A stretch of 64,000 bases of DNA from NCBI GenBank assembly GCA_015258715.1, contig JABZHR010000002.1:62001-126000 (forward strand), read 5' to 3'. Positions 18,515 through 26,850 of this stretch are shown here, piece after piece (position 1 is the first letter of the stretch; every line of letters starts with the position of its first letter). The notes beneath the pieces are model-generated. The model saw only the letters and a list, made by a program, of their open reading frames with translations. It ran no database searches and was not told where the DNA came from. A program made the translations under genes and the position numbers. Source of the DNA: Atopobium sp. GTDB taxonomy: Bacteria > Actinomycetota > Coriobacteriia > Coriobacteriales > Atopobiaceae.

Positions 18515-19483
18515 CTAGTCTTCAAACATATTGTGGTCTGCAAACTCTGCTTGTACGGTGCGGATCATAAGGTCTACGTCTTCAAGTCCTAGGTGACGTT
18601 CCTTCTCGTCTGCTGCAAGCGTATGCCTACGACGTGCCCAGTTCTCAAGTGCAGCAGGGGAAGACTCACGCGGAAGAGACCTAATCTCTGGGTCCAAGCG
18701 ACGGCAGATGTCGCGGGAGTCAATAACAATAATCTTGCCTGCTTTTCTGGCTTCTGCGTAACCGTCAATGTTGAACATGAACCAAGAATCCTCAAAGGCA
18801 GCGTTATGCGCCATAAAAGGAATCTTCTTCATAGTTGCCAGCAGCGCCTCTTGGGCTTTTTTATCGTCTCTAAAGGATTTCTTGCCCTCAACATCTTTCC
18901 AGGTAATCTGGTGAATATCGGCAAGCGGGACACCCTTTTCTTTGTACATCTCTGGGATGCCAAAGTAGGCGGTGTGAGGCTCTACGGCAACGGTGTTGCG
19001 ACCAAGATTCCAGAACTCAAAGCCCACGTTAACAATGTATCCCAGCTCAGGGAAGCGCGAGGTAGTCTCAATATCAATGCCTAGCACCGTGCCAGAAACG
19101 CTCTTCTCGACATACGCAATTTGCAAGTCGTTAAGAAGAGGACCTGCGGTTTTAAAGACGGCCTTAGGACGGCGACGCTGCATCTTTGCAACGGCAGCCG
19201 CAAGGTCGTCGTTGGAAAGACCGCGAGAAAGGCCAACGCCTCGATGATTTCTGAGCCTCTCCACGCCGTAGGTATCGCAGAGCGAGCGCGTTCTATCAGC
19301 AAGCTGCTGAATGACAGAAAACTCTACAGGCTCTTGGCCCAGAGGAGCTTCCTTCCAGGCATCAAGCAGCGTTTTAATAGCGTCACAGTTTTTGTTGACC
19401 TCGCCGATGATGGACTGATCATCAACAAGAAGTCCAGGTATGACAAACGCATTAGCGTGCTCAATAGCTTGATTGATATCCAT
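18515..19483 (-). CDS. DnaQ-like 3'-5' exonuclease domain protein
   Basis: 322-residue protein with a C-terminal DEDDh exonuclease fold. ExoI is GIDIETTSRFPELGYIVNVG (catalytic Asp and Glu), ExoII is PFMAHNAAFEDSWF, and ExoIII is HLGLEDVDLM (H-x4-D). All four acidic residues and the histidine are present, so it should be active. The N-terminal 130 residues are helical and unassigned. It is not a normal DnaQ epsilon subunit because of that N-terminal domain. It is divergent from the M18 aminopeptidase and shares a 150-base promoter region with it. Likely role: nuclease in repair or RNA/DNA trimming; substrate unknown. Confidence 0.82.
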   Translation of the reverse strand: MDINQAIEHANAFVIPGLLVDDQSIIGEVNKNCDAIKTLLDAWKEAPLGQEPVEFSVIQQLADRTRSLCDTYGVERLRNHRGVGLSRGLSNDDLAAAVAKMQRRRPKAVFKTAGPLLNDLQIAYVEKSVSGTVLGIDIETTSRFPELGYIVNVGFEFWNLGRNTVAVEPHTAYFGIPEMYKEKGVPLADIHQITWKDVEGKKSFRDDKKAQEALLATMKKIPFMAHNAAFEDSWFMFNIDGYAEARKAGKIIVIDSRDICRRLDPEIRSLPRESSPAALENWARRRHTLAADEKERHLGLEDVDLMIRTVQAEFADHNMFED

Positions 19484-19636
19484 ACACTCTCGCTTTGGTG
19501 GGTGAGAATTAGTTCAACATATAAGTATCTACCCTGAAGCGCGTATTCTTTGCGTCATTTTCTAGAAAGTGGACGCCTCACCAAAAATGCGTGCTAGGCT
19601 GTTGGGTGCAACACAGTTCTATGAAAGGTTTTACGC

Positions 19637-20995
19637 ATGTCTGATTTAAACGAGTCACTTGCTCTTTCTGAGGAGCTTCTTGCTTTTATTAAGCAGAGCC
19701 CTTCTATGTTTCATACCACGCAAACCATCAAAGAGTACCTGCTAGAGAATGGTTTTACGTACCTCTCCGAGGGATCTTCCTGGGACATTCAGCCAGGCGG
19801 CTCTTACTTTACCACGCGCAATAATTCTTCAATTGTTGCCTGGAAAGTTGGCGAGAAGTACCGCGATGCCCAAACCTCAAACGCCGATGCGCCTTATCAC
19901 TTCCAACTTGCCGTTGCTCACGGCGATTCTCCAACTTACAAGGTAAAAGCTCAGCCAGAGCTTACTGGTGAGGGTAACTCGCTTCGTCTGAACACCGAGG
20001 CATACGGCGGCATGCTTGACCACACATGGTTTGATCGTCCTTTGGGTATTGCCGGCCGTGTGCTGGTCAAGGTAGGAAACAAGGTAGAATCCAGGCTGGT
20101 CAACATCGAAGACGATGTTGTTATGATTCCAAGCTTGGCTATTCATCTTGAGCACAAAAATGGTCTCTCGCCAGAGTTCAACCGTGCTAAAGACCTGATG
20201 CCACTCTTCAGCGCTGGAGAGCTTAATCCTGGCGCCTTTAACGCCCTGGTAGCAGACGCAGCAGGTGTGTCTCAAGAAGATATTCTTTCTCGCGATTTGT
20301 TCTTAGTTGATCACACGGGTGGCCGTATTTGGGGTGCTAAGAAGGAGTTTGTTTCCGCTGGTCATCTAGATGACCTTCAGTGCGCCTTTGTAGCGCTTAA
20401 GGCCTTCCTTGCTTCCTCAAATGAGCAGGACATCTCTGTGTACACCTGCTTTGACAACGAGGAAGTTGGCTCAAACACTAAGCAGGGCGCAAAGTCTACG
20501 TTCCTTAAAGACACCCTGCAGCGCGTTAACGCTACACTTGGCTTTACGCAGGAAGATTACTACCGCGCGCTTTCGGCATCTTTGCTGGTAAGCTGCGACA
20601 ACGCTCATGCGGTGCACCCCAATTATCCCGAGAAGCACGATGCGGCTAACAAGCCTTATCTCAACGGAGGCATGGTTATCAAGGAAGCAGCACGTCAGTC
20701 GTACTGCACAGATGCGTTTAGCCGTGCCATTGTCGAGGTTATTTGGAAGCAGCAAAACATTCCTTACCAGGTCTTTGCTAACAGAAGCGATATGCCAGGC
20801 GGATCAACTCTGGGCAATCTCTCCAACATTCAGGCCAGCATGCACGCCGTTGACGTGGGCCTTCCACAGCTTGCTATGCACTCTGTCTACGAGACCGCGG
20901 GCACCAAGGACACACTTCTGGGCTACCAGGCACTCAAGGCGTTCTATGACACCTGTGTCTGCATCACCGATGCTGATTCGTTTGAGCTGAGGTAG
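19637..20995 (+). CDS. M18 family aminopeptidase
   Basis: Dinuclear-zinc aminopeptidase releasing N-terminal, often acidic, residues in the cytoplasm. Motifs seen: AVAHGDSPTYKVK (metal His and Asp; usually AHTDSP), SAGHLDDLQCAF, CFDNEEVGSNTKQGA (catalytic and metal Glu), SCDNAHAVHPNYPEKHD and RSDMPGGSTLG, with a late metal-binding His expected near the C-terminus. Length 452 is typical. The Thr-to-Gly change in the first metal motif is unusual but keeps the ligands. AAAGG precedes the ATG. The CTGGCGAGAAACCC repeat occurs just after the stop codon. Confidence 0.93.
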   Translation: MSDLNESLALSEELLAFIKQSPSMFHTTQTIKEYLLENGFTYLSEGSSWDIQPGGSYFTTRNNSSIVAWKVGEKYRDAQTSNADAPYHFQLAVAHGDSPTYKVKAQPELTGEGNSLRLNTEAYGGMLDHTWFDRPLGIAGRVLVKVGNKVESRLVNIEDDVVMIPSLAIHLEHKNGLSPEFNRAKDLMPLFSAGELNPGAFNALVADAAGVSQEDILSRDLFLVDHTGGRIWGAKKEFVSAGHLDDLQCAFVALKAFLASSNEQDISVYTCFDNEEVGSNTKQGAKSTFLKDTLQRVNATLGFTQEDYYRALSASLLVSCDNAHAVHPNYPEKHDAANKPYLNGGMVIKEAARQSYCTDAFSRAIVEVIWKQQNIPYQVFANRSDMPGGSTLGNLSNIQASMHAVDVGLPQLAMHSVYETAGTKDTLLGYQALKAFYDTCVCITDADSFELR

Positions 20996-20998
20996 CAC

Positions 20999-21012
20999 CT
21001 GGCGAGAAACCC
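20999..21012 (+). repeat. CTGGCGAGAAACCC motif copy
   Basis: One of seven exact copies of this 14-mer in the window (others: 4091-4104 and 32317-32330 on the minus strand, 34794-34807, 43491-43504, 60895-60908, 62174-62187). It sits between the M18 gene and the spermidine-synthase-like gene. Confidence 0.7.
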
Positions 21013-21068
21013 CGTGTACTAGCTATACTTAGACATATCGCATATAACACGTAACTTGAAGGAGTTCC

Positions 21069-21824
21069 ATGTCAGAAAAACAGCTTACTGCTCATGATAT
21101 GGAGCTCCTAATTTGTGCTGGTATTTATGTTGAACCTCAGGCACTGAATGGCCCTGCGTTGGTATTTCCCATCTCAGATGGTGAGGGCGGAGAAATACGT
21201 GTGTTGTGGCAGGGCGGCGCTTATGAGAGTGCAACGTACACGGATTCAAGAAAGAATCAGCTGGTATTTCCTTATCTTGAGCTGTATGACTTGTTGTTTG
21301 CAGCTGCCTGTCCCGTGCGCTCAGTTTTGATGTTAGGCGCCGGCGGCTGCTCGTATCCTCGTTATTTAGTAGCTCAGCATCCAGAGGTTTTTTGTGATGC
21401 ACTGGAGCTTGATCCCAAAATTGCAGCTTTAGCTCGTAACTATTTCTTTGTGGATGAGGCTATCAGAGAGAGCAACGGTAGGCTTCAAGTGCAGGTAGTT
21501 GATGGCGTTGAGTATATAAAGAGCTTAGCTACCTCTCATAACAAGCGTTATGACGCTATCTTAAATGACTGCTTTAGTGGAGAAATTCCACCTGCAGCTA
21601 TGATGACCGTTGAATGGATGCGTCAGGTGTCACATTGCCTTACTTCCGGCGGAAGATATCTTACAAATGTAGTTTCTGCACAGGTAGGAGAGGGAGCGCA
21701 TCAGCTTGAAGAGCTCATGGATGCTTCTCGCACGGTGTTTGAAGAGGTAGAGATTGTTCCTTTGGATCCAGAAGCAGATCCAACAGAGCCAGACAACCTT
21801 ATGCTCGTTTGCCAACGCGCTTAA
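21069..21824 (+). CDS. Spermidine-synthase-like methyltransferase-fold protein
   Basis: 251-residue Rossmann-fold protein resembling polyamine aminopropyltransferases: SVLMLGAGGCSYPRYL is the nucleotide-binding glycine loop, LELDPKIAALARNYF holds the acidic strand-2 residue, and YDAILNDCFSGEIPP is the strand-4 region (the usual DxxDP-type motif is altered). No S-adenosylmethionine decarboxylase gene is nearby and the spermidine-synthase gate-keeping motif is not complete, so true spermidine synthase activity is doubtful. Its last 20 codons are duplicated 1.9 kb downstream, beyond an inserted ABC gene. AAGGAG stands five bases before the ATG. Confidence 0.75.
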   Translation: MSEKQLTAHDMELLICAGIYVEPQALNGPALVFPISDGEGGEIRVLWQGGAYESATYTDSRKNQLVFPYLELYDLLFAAACPVRSVLMLGAGGCSYPRYLVAQHPEVFCDALELDPKIAALARNYFFVDEAIRESNGRLQVQVVDGVEYIKSLATSHNKRYDAILNDCFSGEIPPAAMMTVEWMRQVSHCLTSGGRYLTNVVSAQVGEGAHQLEELMDASRTVFEEVEIVPLDPEADPTEPDNLMLVCQRA

Positions 21825-21841
21825 GTGCGGTAAGCGCCAGC
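21766..21841 (+). repeat. Left copy of 76-bp direct repeat flanking the ABC insertion
   Basis: Bases 21766-21841 match 23687-23762 at about 70 of 76 positions. The left copy holds the last codons and stop of the spermidine-synthase-like gene plus about 17 bases beyond. The four differences inside the coding part are all synonymous in that frame. See the right copy and the finding. Confidence 0.92.
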
Positions 21842-21870
21842 TTTTGACTATTTATTAGTCAAAAGTTTTT
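21841..21870 (+). terminator. Rho-independent terminator at the left border of the insertion
   Basis: CTTTTGACTA-TTTAT-TAGTCAAAAG is a perfect ten-base-pair hairpin followed by TTTTT. It begins exactly where the similarity to the right repeat copy stops, so it belongs to the inserted segment and ends transcription from the spermidine-synthase-like gene. Confidence 0.88.
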
Positions 21871-21873
21871 AGT

Positions 21874-21893
21874 GATGTTAATGAATTAACATC
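21874..21893. promoter_or_regulatory. 20-bp palindrome upstream of the ABC exporter
   Basis: GATGTTAAT-GA-ATTAACATC is a perfect inverted repeat with nine-base arms and a two-base centre, 130 bases before the ABC gene. Such a compact symmetrical site suits a dimeric regulator, but no regulator gene is carried with the insertion. Function is inferred. Confidence 0.45.
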
Positions 21894-22025
21894 GATAGAG
21901 AAATTAAAAAAATGAAGTGTAAAATAGAAGTTGCTGATTTTAGTTTTTGAATGATTCTCGTTTGTACGCATCATAAATTGAATTCTTTAGTCTAGTTTAG
22001 TGCACTTGATTGGGGATATGAATAT

Positions 22026-23657
22026 ATGAAAGAATCGTTTTTATCAATAAAAGAAATCTTTCATATTGGTAATGGAAAAATCAATGCACTAGTTTTTCTC
22101 GCCGTTTTAGCGGTTCTATCATCATTTCTTGAGATTTATTCGATTCAATATATGCAGTCACTTTCAGAAGTTTTTAGCACGTCGGTTACAAATAATCTTT
22201 TTCAAATTGGTTTTATCTGCGCTAAGTTTTTGATTTTAATTGTGTTTTCAACAATAGTTAGAAATTACTTTTGCTTTAGAGTCTCTATTTTTTCAAATGA
22301 CATCATTAAAAATGTAAGAGAAAAAGCGTATTCAAAACTTATTGATATGGAATATGAATTAGCGATAATTCATGACAATGCGTTTTATATTAATTTGATA
22401 GACAATAACGTAAATAGATTAAGCTTAATCTTTTCAACAAGTTTTTTTACTTTGTGTTCAGATATATTCGATACAGTGTGGATTTGCTTTTTTATGACAC
22501 AAATAAATATCACTTCATTGTTTATTTTAGTAATTGGCATACTGCCATTAGTTTTAATTGGCAACATATCGGCATCTGAGCAAAAAAAGTTTGCAGAAAA
22601 TACAATCAAATTCAATGAGGATTTGATTGAAAAGATTAATGAAACTAATGATAACTTTTCGTATATTAAAATATTTAAAGGCAGGGAGAGGGAAGCCGAT
22701 CGTTTTAACCGTATAAATACTGATATTTTAGAGAACGATAATTTATCGAGTGCGGCACTTAGTATCTTCTTTGTTATAGAGAAAAGCGTTCGATATTTAT
22801 TTGTTGCGATTTCATTATTCTTTTTATGTAAAGACGTGTTAATGCAGAATGGAAATTGGATGATTCTCATCCCATTTTTGCTCTACGTACAAAGATTTTA
22901 TAATCCATTTTCAAATTTGAATAAATATTCTCAGTTAATTCAAAAATCCGTTTCAAGTGCAGACAAGCTTATAGACTTTATAATCTCAAAACCAACTGAA
23001 GAGATCCCAGCTATCCATTTTATTTCTGATTCATCTGAATCAGAAGTAGTTTTGACTGGCATATCAAAAAATTATGAATCTGAATCAATTCTTGAAGATG
23101 TCACTTTTAGATTTAAAGAAGGAGTCAACTTAATCGACGGAAAAAGTGGCGTAGGTAAATCCACCTTGCTCAAAATTCTTTTAGGATTAATTAAATCTTC
23201 GAGTGGGGAAGTGACCATTTATTCTCGAGAAGATGTCCTGAATTTGTACGCATATTCAGGACAGTCGAATAAGCTGTTTAATTTGTCCGTGATAGAAAAT
23301 TTAATATATCCTAAAACCGTAGATCATCTCTCATCATCGGAAAGAATGAAATTAGAGAATCTACTAAATGAATTTGGATTCAGAACAAACATATTGAATA
23401 AAGATATTGCTAAAGAAGGTGAAAATCTTTCTGGAGGTGAAAGAAAGAGACTATCTATCCTTAGAGCACTAATTTATCCATCTAAAGTTGTAATACTTGA
23501 TGAACCATTTGCAAACTTAGATCCGAAAAATATTGAAATTATCGCTCAGAAAATACAGGATCTTTCCAAGAACAGAATTGTTATTATTGTTTCTCACGAA
23601 ACGTCTTTTCCTTCTTCTTTAAAATTTAATACACACTTGACTATTAGTGGTATCTAA
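22026..23657 (+). CDS. ABC exporter, fused permease and ATPase (laterally acquired)
   Basis: 543-residue half-transporter. The N-terminal 310 residues contain about six membrane helices (for example VFLAVLAVLSSFLEIYSIQY and FFLCKDVL); the C-terminal ATPase has Walker A GKSGVGKST, signature LSGGERKR, Walker B VVILDEPF and the switch His in IVSHE. No peptidase domain precedes the membrane part. The sequence is much richer in A and T and uses codons such as ATA and AGA far more than its neighbours, a sign of transfer. It stands alone: no substrate peptide, modification enzyme or immunity gene is visible, so its cargo (peptide, drug or lipid) is unknown. GGGGA lies nine bases before the ATG. Confidence 0.9.
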   Translation: MKESFLSIKEIFHIGNGKINALVFLAVLAVLSSFLEIYSIQYMQSLSEVFSTSVTNNLFQIGFICAKFLILIVFSTIVRNYFCFRVSIFSNDIIKNVREKAYSKLIDMEYELAIIHDNAFYINLIDNNVNRLSLIFSTSFFTLCSDIFDTVWICFFMTQINITSLFILVIGILPLVLIGNISASEQKKFAENTIKFNEDLIEKINETNDNFSYIKIFKGREREADRFNRINTDILENDNLSSAALSIFFVIEKSVRYLFVAISLFFLCKDVLMQNGNWMILIPFLLYVQRFYNPFSNLNKYSQLIQKSVSSADKLIDFIISKPTEEIPAIHFISDSSESEVVLTGISKNYESESILEDVTFRFKEGVNLIDGKSGVGKSTLLKILLGLIKSSSGEVTIYSREDVLNLYAYSGQSNKLFNLSVIENLIYPKTVDHLSSSERMKLENLLNEFGFRTNILNKDIAKEGENLSGGERKRLSILRALIYPSKVVILDEPFANLDPKNIEIIAQKIQDLSKNRIVIIVSHETSFPSSLKFNTHLTISGI

Positions 23658-23686
23658 AGGTTTCTTTGGTTTAATTCATTCTCAAA

Positions 23687-23762
23687 ATCCAGAAGCAGAC
23701 CCAACAGAGCCAGATAACCTTATGCTCGTTTGTCAGCGCGCTTAAGTGCGGTGAGCGCGAGC
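23687..23762 (+). repeat. Right copy of 76-bp direct repeat flanking the ABC insertion
   Basis: It repeats the 3' end of the spermidine-synthase-like gene, including its stop codon, but lacks the rest of that gene. Read on the minus strand, the same bases are the native end (ALKRADKRA and stop) of the MFS gene. In the left copy the corresponding minus-strand reading has Ala-Asp changed to Val-Gly. Confidence 0.92.
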
Positions 23763-24982
23763 GCTAGGCAGCTGCTCATCAGGGCAATTCCAATACCAAA
23801 GAGCACCAAGAAACCCTGAGCTGAGCCGTCTACAATCAAGCTCCAAATAATGAGGGCACAAGCTGAGACAAAGCAGCTTACACCTGCAATTCTTGAGTAG
23901 ATAAGTGTGGAATCTTTTTTGCCAAAGACAGCGCGCACCAAAAGTGGCGATCCGACTGTTGTAAGGGCGTAGGCAATTCCAAAAAGGAAGGTTCCTGCCA
24001 ACAAGAGCGGTAATACCGGAAGCTTAATTGCCAGCATAAGTAAGCCAACAATACCCGAGACAATTCCTACAAAGCAGGCAAGCTTTACAGAGATATCGCT
24101 CAAGGCACCTAGCAGTACTTTTCCAATTGCTTGACCAAGCATGGTTGTTCCAGCAAGAAGTCCTGTAGCAGCGGCAATGGCAGGAGCGGTTTCTGCAAAT
24201 GTTGCAGCATAGCTAGGGAAGTACTGGGAGATTTGCTGGTTAAAGGTAATGAGCGCATAAAACGCAGCAACCATATAAAACTCTGGATATTTCATTGCGT
24301 CATCAGCAGAGATGTCGTTTGAAGAAGCGTCTTCAACTTCAACGGTTTTCTCGTCACCGGAAGAGAAGGTAAGAGGCGTAAGGCCAAGGTCTTGGGGTTT
24401 CTCGCGCACTACAAAAAGGGTAAAGGGAAGTGTTCCCACTAGCATGACCAGGGCAAAAATCAGATAGCAAGCGCGCCATCCTTCAGGACCAGACGAGATA
24501 ATGGCAGACCCGATGGGGTTAAAGATAGTGCCGCCAATGCCGGTGAATGCAAAGCAGAGGCCCATAAAAGTACCAACGCGCTGGTCAAACCAATCGTTGA
24601 TAAGGGCGGGGACGCACAAGAACATAAGCGCAGGAACGCCAATACCAAGTCCCACCGCGCAGAGATAGAAATGCCACATCTCTTGAGAGGCTGACATAGC
24701 TCCATATGAGATTGCGCAGATGATAACGCTTGCAGAAAGGACCAGGCGCGTATCATGCGTTTTATAAAACTTTCCTATGAACGGCAAAGCTACCGTCATG
24801 GCAATGCAGAGTACCGAGAAGACCGCGGAGAAGGCAACGCGGGGAACACCAAAGTATTGTGAAACTGGGGTAATGAAAATGCCAAAGCACGTCAAGATGA
24901 TGGCACAAGGCAAAAACATGATAACAATACAAGTTGCAACAATGGCGTATGCATACTTAGTGCCTAGTAAACGTTGTAGCAC
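23720..24982 (-). CDS. MFS transporter, oxalate/formate-antiporter-like
   Basis: 420-residue, twelve-helix major facilitator protein. The segment LPFIGKFYKTHDTR fits the loop 2-3 MFS signature, and GWRACYLIFALVMLVGTLPFTLFVVREKPQDLG ends the first half, as in the OFA (oxalate:formate antiporter-like) group. Substrate cannot be told from sequence. The start is GTG 24982, supported by GAGAGGAG six bases upstream; a longer TTG-started form would cover a leader hairpin. The last 15 codons lie in the right copy of the 76-bp repeat, so before the ABC insertion this gene overlapped the 3' end of the spermidine-synthase-like gene tail to tail. Confidence 0.85.
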   Translation of the reverse strand: MLQRLLGTKYAYAIVATCIVIMFLPCAIILTCFGIFITPVSQYFGVPRVAFSAVFSVLCIAMTVALPFIGKFYKTHDTRLVLSASVIICAISYGAMSASQEMWHFYLCAVGLGIGVPALMFLCVPALINDWFDQRVGTFMGLCFAFTGIGGTIFNPIGSAIISSGPEGWRACYLIFALVMLVGTLPFTLFVVREKPQDLGLTPLTFSSGDEKTVEVEDASSNDISADDAMKYPEFYMVAAFYALITFNQQISQYFPSYAATFAETAPAIAAATGLLAGTTMLGQAIGKVLLGALSDISVKLACFVGIVSGIVGLLMLAIKLPVLPLLLAGTFLFGIAYALTTVGSPLLVRAVFGKKDSTLIYSRIAGVSCFVSACALIIWSLIVDGSAQGFLVLFGIGIALMSSCLALALTALKRADKRA

Positions 24983-25012
24983 TGAGGCTCCTCTCTTTTG
25001 GCCAGAAATAGT

Positions 25013-25048
25013 GTAGGCGATGTGCCTTAAAAAGGACACATCGCCTAC
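25013..25048 (-). promoter_or_regulatory. Leader hairpin upstream of the MFS gene
   Basis: GTAGGCGATGTG and CACATCGCCTAC form a perfect 12-base-pair stem around a 12-base loop that can pair further (CCTT with AAGG). It ends about 30 bases before the preferred GTG start of the MFS gene and has no T-run directly after it on either strand. It could be an operator, an attenuator or an RNA-protecting 5' structure; nothing decides between these. Confidence 0.55.
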
Positions 25049-25101
25049 CGAGTCGCACAAAATTTTTGAAAGGTAACTCAGGGTTTTACGTGCGTAAGAT
25101 C

Positions 25102-26694
25102 TTAGCTGTCGGAGCCCCTGCGGTTCTCGCCCTCAAGAGCACGGATTGGGCCGATGTCCTGAGTGGTCTCAAGAGCGCCCAGGTAGTTGCCCTCTTCGTC
25201 ACGGACAGCAAAGTAGCGGACGTAGAGGAACTTGTCCCTAACCTCAAACCAGAACTCAGAAGAATCACGCTTACCGCTCTTAAACTCAGTGAGAATGCGG
25301 CGAACAGCCTCTTGGCTCTTTGGTGGGTGGCAATCGTAGACGTCGCGGCCAAGGCAGCTCTTAGGACGAGGGAAGGCGCGGGTATCGCCGTGGCTGAAGT
25401 AACGTGTCTTGTCGTCTGCATCAACAAAGGTAATGTCAAGCGGAATGGTTGCAAAGACAGCCTCAAGCTGAGGAATGGTGAACTCGCCGGTAGAGAGCTT
25501 AACCTTGCCGTCGACAGAAATTGCTTCCGCTTCTGCCTCAGCGCCCTTCTCGTCCATTGCGGCAGCAGCTTCCATCTCTTTGAGCTTGTCGTTTGCAAGC
25601 TCAAGAGGATCTGCGTGCCATGATGGAGGATTGACGCCAAATGCGTGACCAAACTCGTTCTCTTCAGCGGCAATCTGGGTCCACTGGGTGGCGGTTAGGT
25701 GCTCAAGAGAAAGCGGAATAAGGACGTTCTCTTCTTTGGAAGCCATGGACTCAGCGCCCTCAATAGCCTCATCCAGGTAGTCAGCAACGCCTGCCATAAG
25801 GCCTGCATCGTACTGACCAAATGCGGTCTCAAGCAGAGCCTCTGCGCCGTTTACAGCGTTTCGTACCTCGTCATCCTTGCCCCACATAACCTTTGAAGGG
25901 CCGGTGATATCGTGACGCTCCAGGTGAGGGAAGAGCAGCTCTTCCTTGCGCTTGTAGTGGACAAAGACCTCATCAAAGGCGTCCATATCAGCCTTCAGAA
26001 TTGCTGCGACGCCAGCGCACTCTTCGTTGCTGGAAGACTCAGTGAGGGCGCGAGCACGCTTAACATCTGGAGCAACGCGGTCGTGGATAAAGGCAAGAAT
26101 ACGGTCGTTCTCTTGACGCATGGTCCAAACAGGATGGCCAGGAGTCTCTTCAACAGCGCCTGTTGGTGCGCAAGCAACCTTACCTTCAAACAGAGCAGCG
26201 TGAACGTCACAGAGCTTCAGGACCTTCTCCATAGGAACGCCGCCAGCAATAAGCTCCTGCTCAGCGGTAGAAATCTCAGATCCAGAGACATCTTTGAAGT
26301 TACGAGCAAAATCCTCGCGAACAGCCTCGATGTCCTCACCATCGTTGAGGCGCTCAAGATACTGGGCGATAAGAGCTTTGCGCTCCTCAGGAGTCTGCGC
26401 GATAGGCGCGTTCTCTGCCTCTGCGGGTTTCTCGTCAGCTGGGACTTCTGCTGCCGCAGGCTCCTCATCGCCAAGAATGGCAAAGCCGTGAGCGCGGAAG
26501 ATTGCTTTGAGCTCCTCAAGGTCTACGCCTTTGTGGTCGCAGCCTTTAGGGATGGTCATAAAACGACCCATGGTCTGAAGACGGCCTGGCTCGGTGATCT
26601 CGGCAAAGCCGTTTTCTGCCATGAGGCCTTTAATAACGGGATACTTAGTGCAAATCTCATAAACGGATTTGCTTAAATCAAGAACCTGTGCCAT
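25102..26694 (-). CDS. DUF1858-DUF438-hemerythrin-PAS protein
   Basis: 530-residue cytoplasmic multidomain protein. Order: DUF1858-like (residues 1-75, VLDLSKSVYEICTKYP), an acidic Pro/Ala linker, DUF438 (about 105-175), a hemerythrin HHE cation-binding domain (about 190-335, with HPVWTMRQEND, FVHYKRKEELLFPHLE and EENVLIPLSLEHL supplying His and Glu ligands) and a C-terminal PAS domain (about 400-520, GRDVYDCHPPKS, YVRYFAVRDEEGNYLGALE). The architecture suggests di-iron sensing of oxygen, nitric oxide or redox state, but no output domain is attached. GAGAGGAG precedes the ATG. The MFS gene follows on the same strand. Confidence 0.85.
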   Translation of the reverse strand: MAQVLDLSKSVYEICTKYPVIKGLMAENGFAEITEPGRLQTMGRFMTIPKGCDHKGVDLEELKAIFRAHGFAILGDEEPAAAEVPADEKPAEAENAPIAQTPEERKALIAQYLERLNDGEDIEAVREDFARNFKDVSGSEISTAEQELIAGGVPMEKVLKLCDVHAALFEGKVACAPTGAVEETPGHPVWTMRQENDRILAFIHDRVAPDVKRARALTESSSNEECAGVAAILKADMDAFDEVFVHYKRKEELLFPHLERHDITGPSKVMWGKDDEVRNAVNGAEALLETAFGQYDAGLMAGVADYLDEAIEGAESMASKEENVLIPLSLEHLTATQWTQIAAEENEFGHAFGVNPPSWHADPLELANDKLKEMEAAAAMDEKGAEAEAEAISVDGKVKLSTGEFTIPQLEAVFATIPLDITFVDADDKTRYFSHGDTRAFPRPKSCLGRDVYDCHPPKSQEAVRRILTEFKSGKRDSSEFWFEVRDKFLYVRYFAVRDEEGNYLGALETTQDIGPIRALEGENRRGSDS

Positions 26695-26850
26695 ACGGGC
26701 TCCTCTCGGATGGATTTAGAAAGTCTACTATGGCTTACTTTATACCCAAAGTGTGACAGGAGTTCCATATGGCTTTTGTTGTGGTTACAACAAAACAGAA
26801 ATTATTCTTTAGTTTTAATATCTTTTTTAAATTGATTAGAGAGAACAATT

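Noticed and set aside
21823..21831. AAGTGCGGT, identical to the Pasteurellaceae DNA-uptake 9-mer, also at 23744-23752
   Set aside because: Both copies are explained by the 76-bp direct repeat and I saw no others, so the match to the Haemophilus signal is chance.
21830..23690. ABC insertion as a prophage or IS element
   Set aside because: No transposase, integrase or terminal inverted repeats are present; only the flanking direct repeat and one gene.
26695..26850. Toxin gene partner of the DinJ-type antitoxin
   Set aside because: The gap is only 156 bases and no frame codes a RelE/YafQ-like protein on the antitoxin strand.
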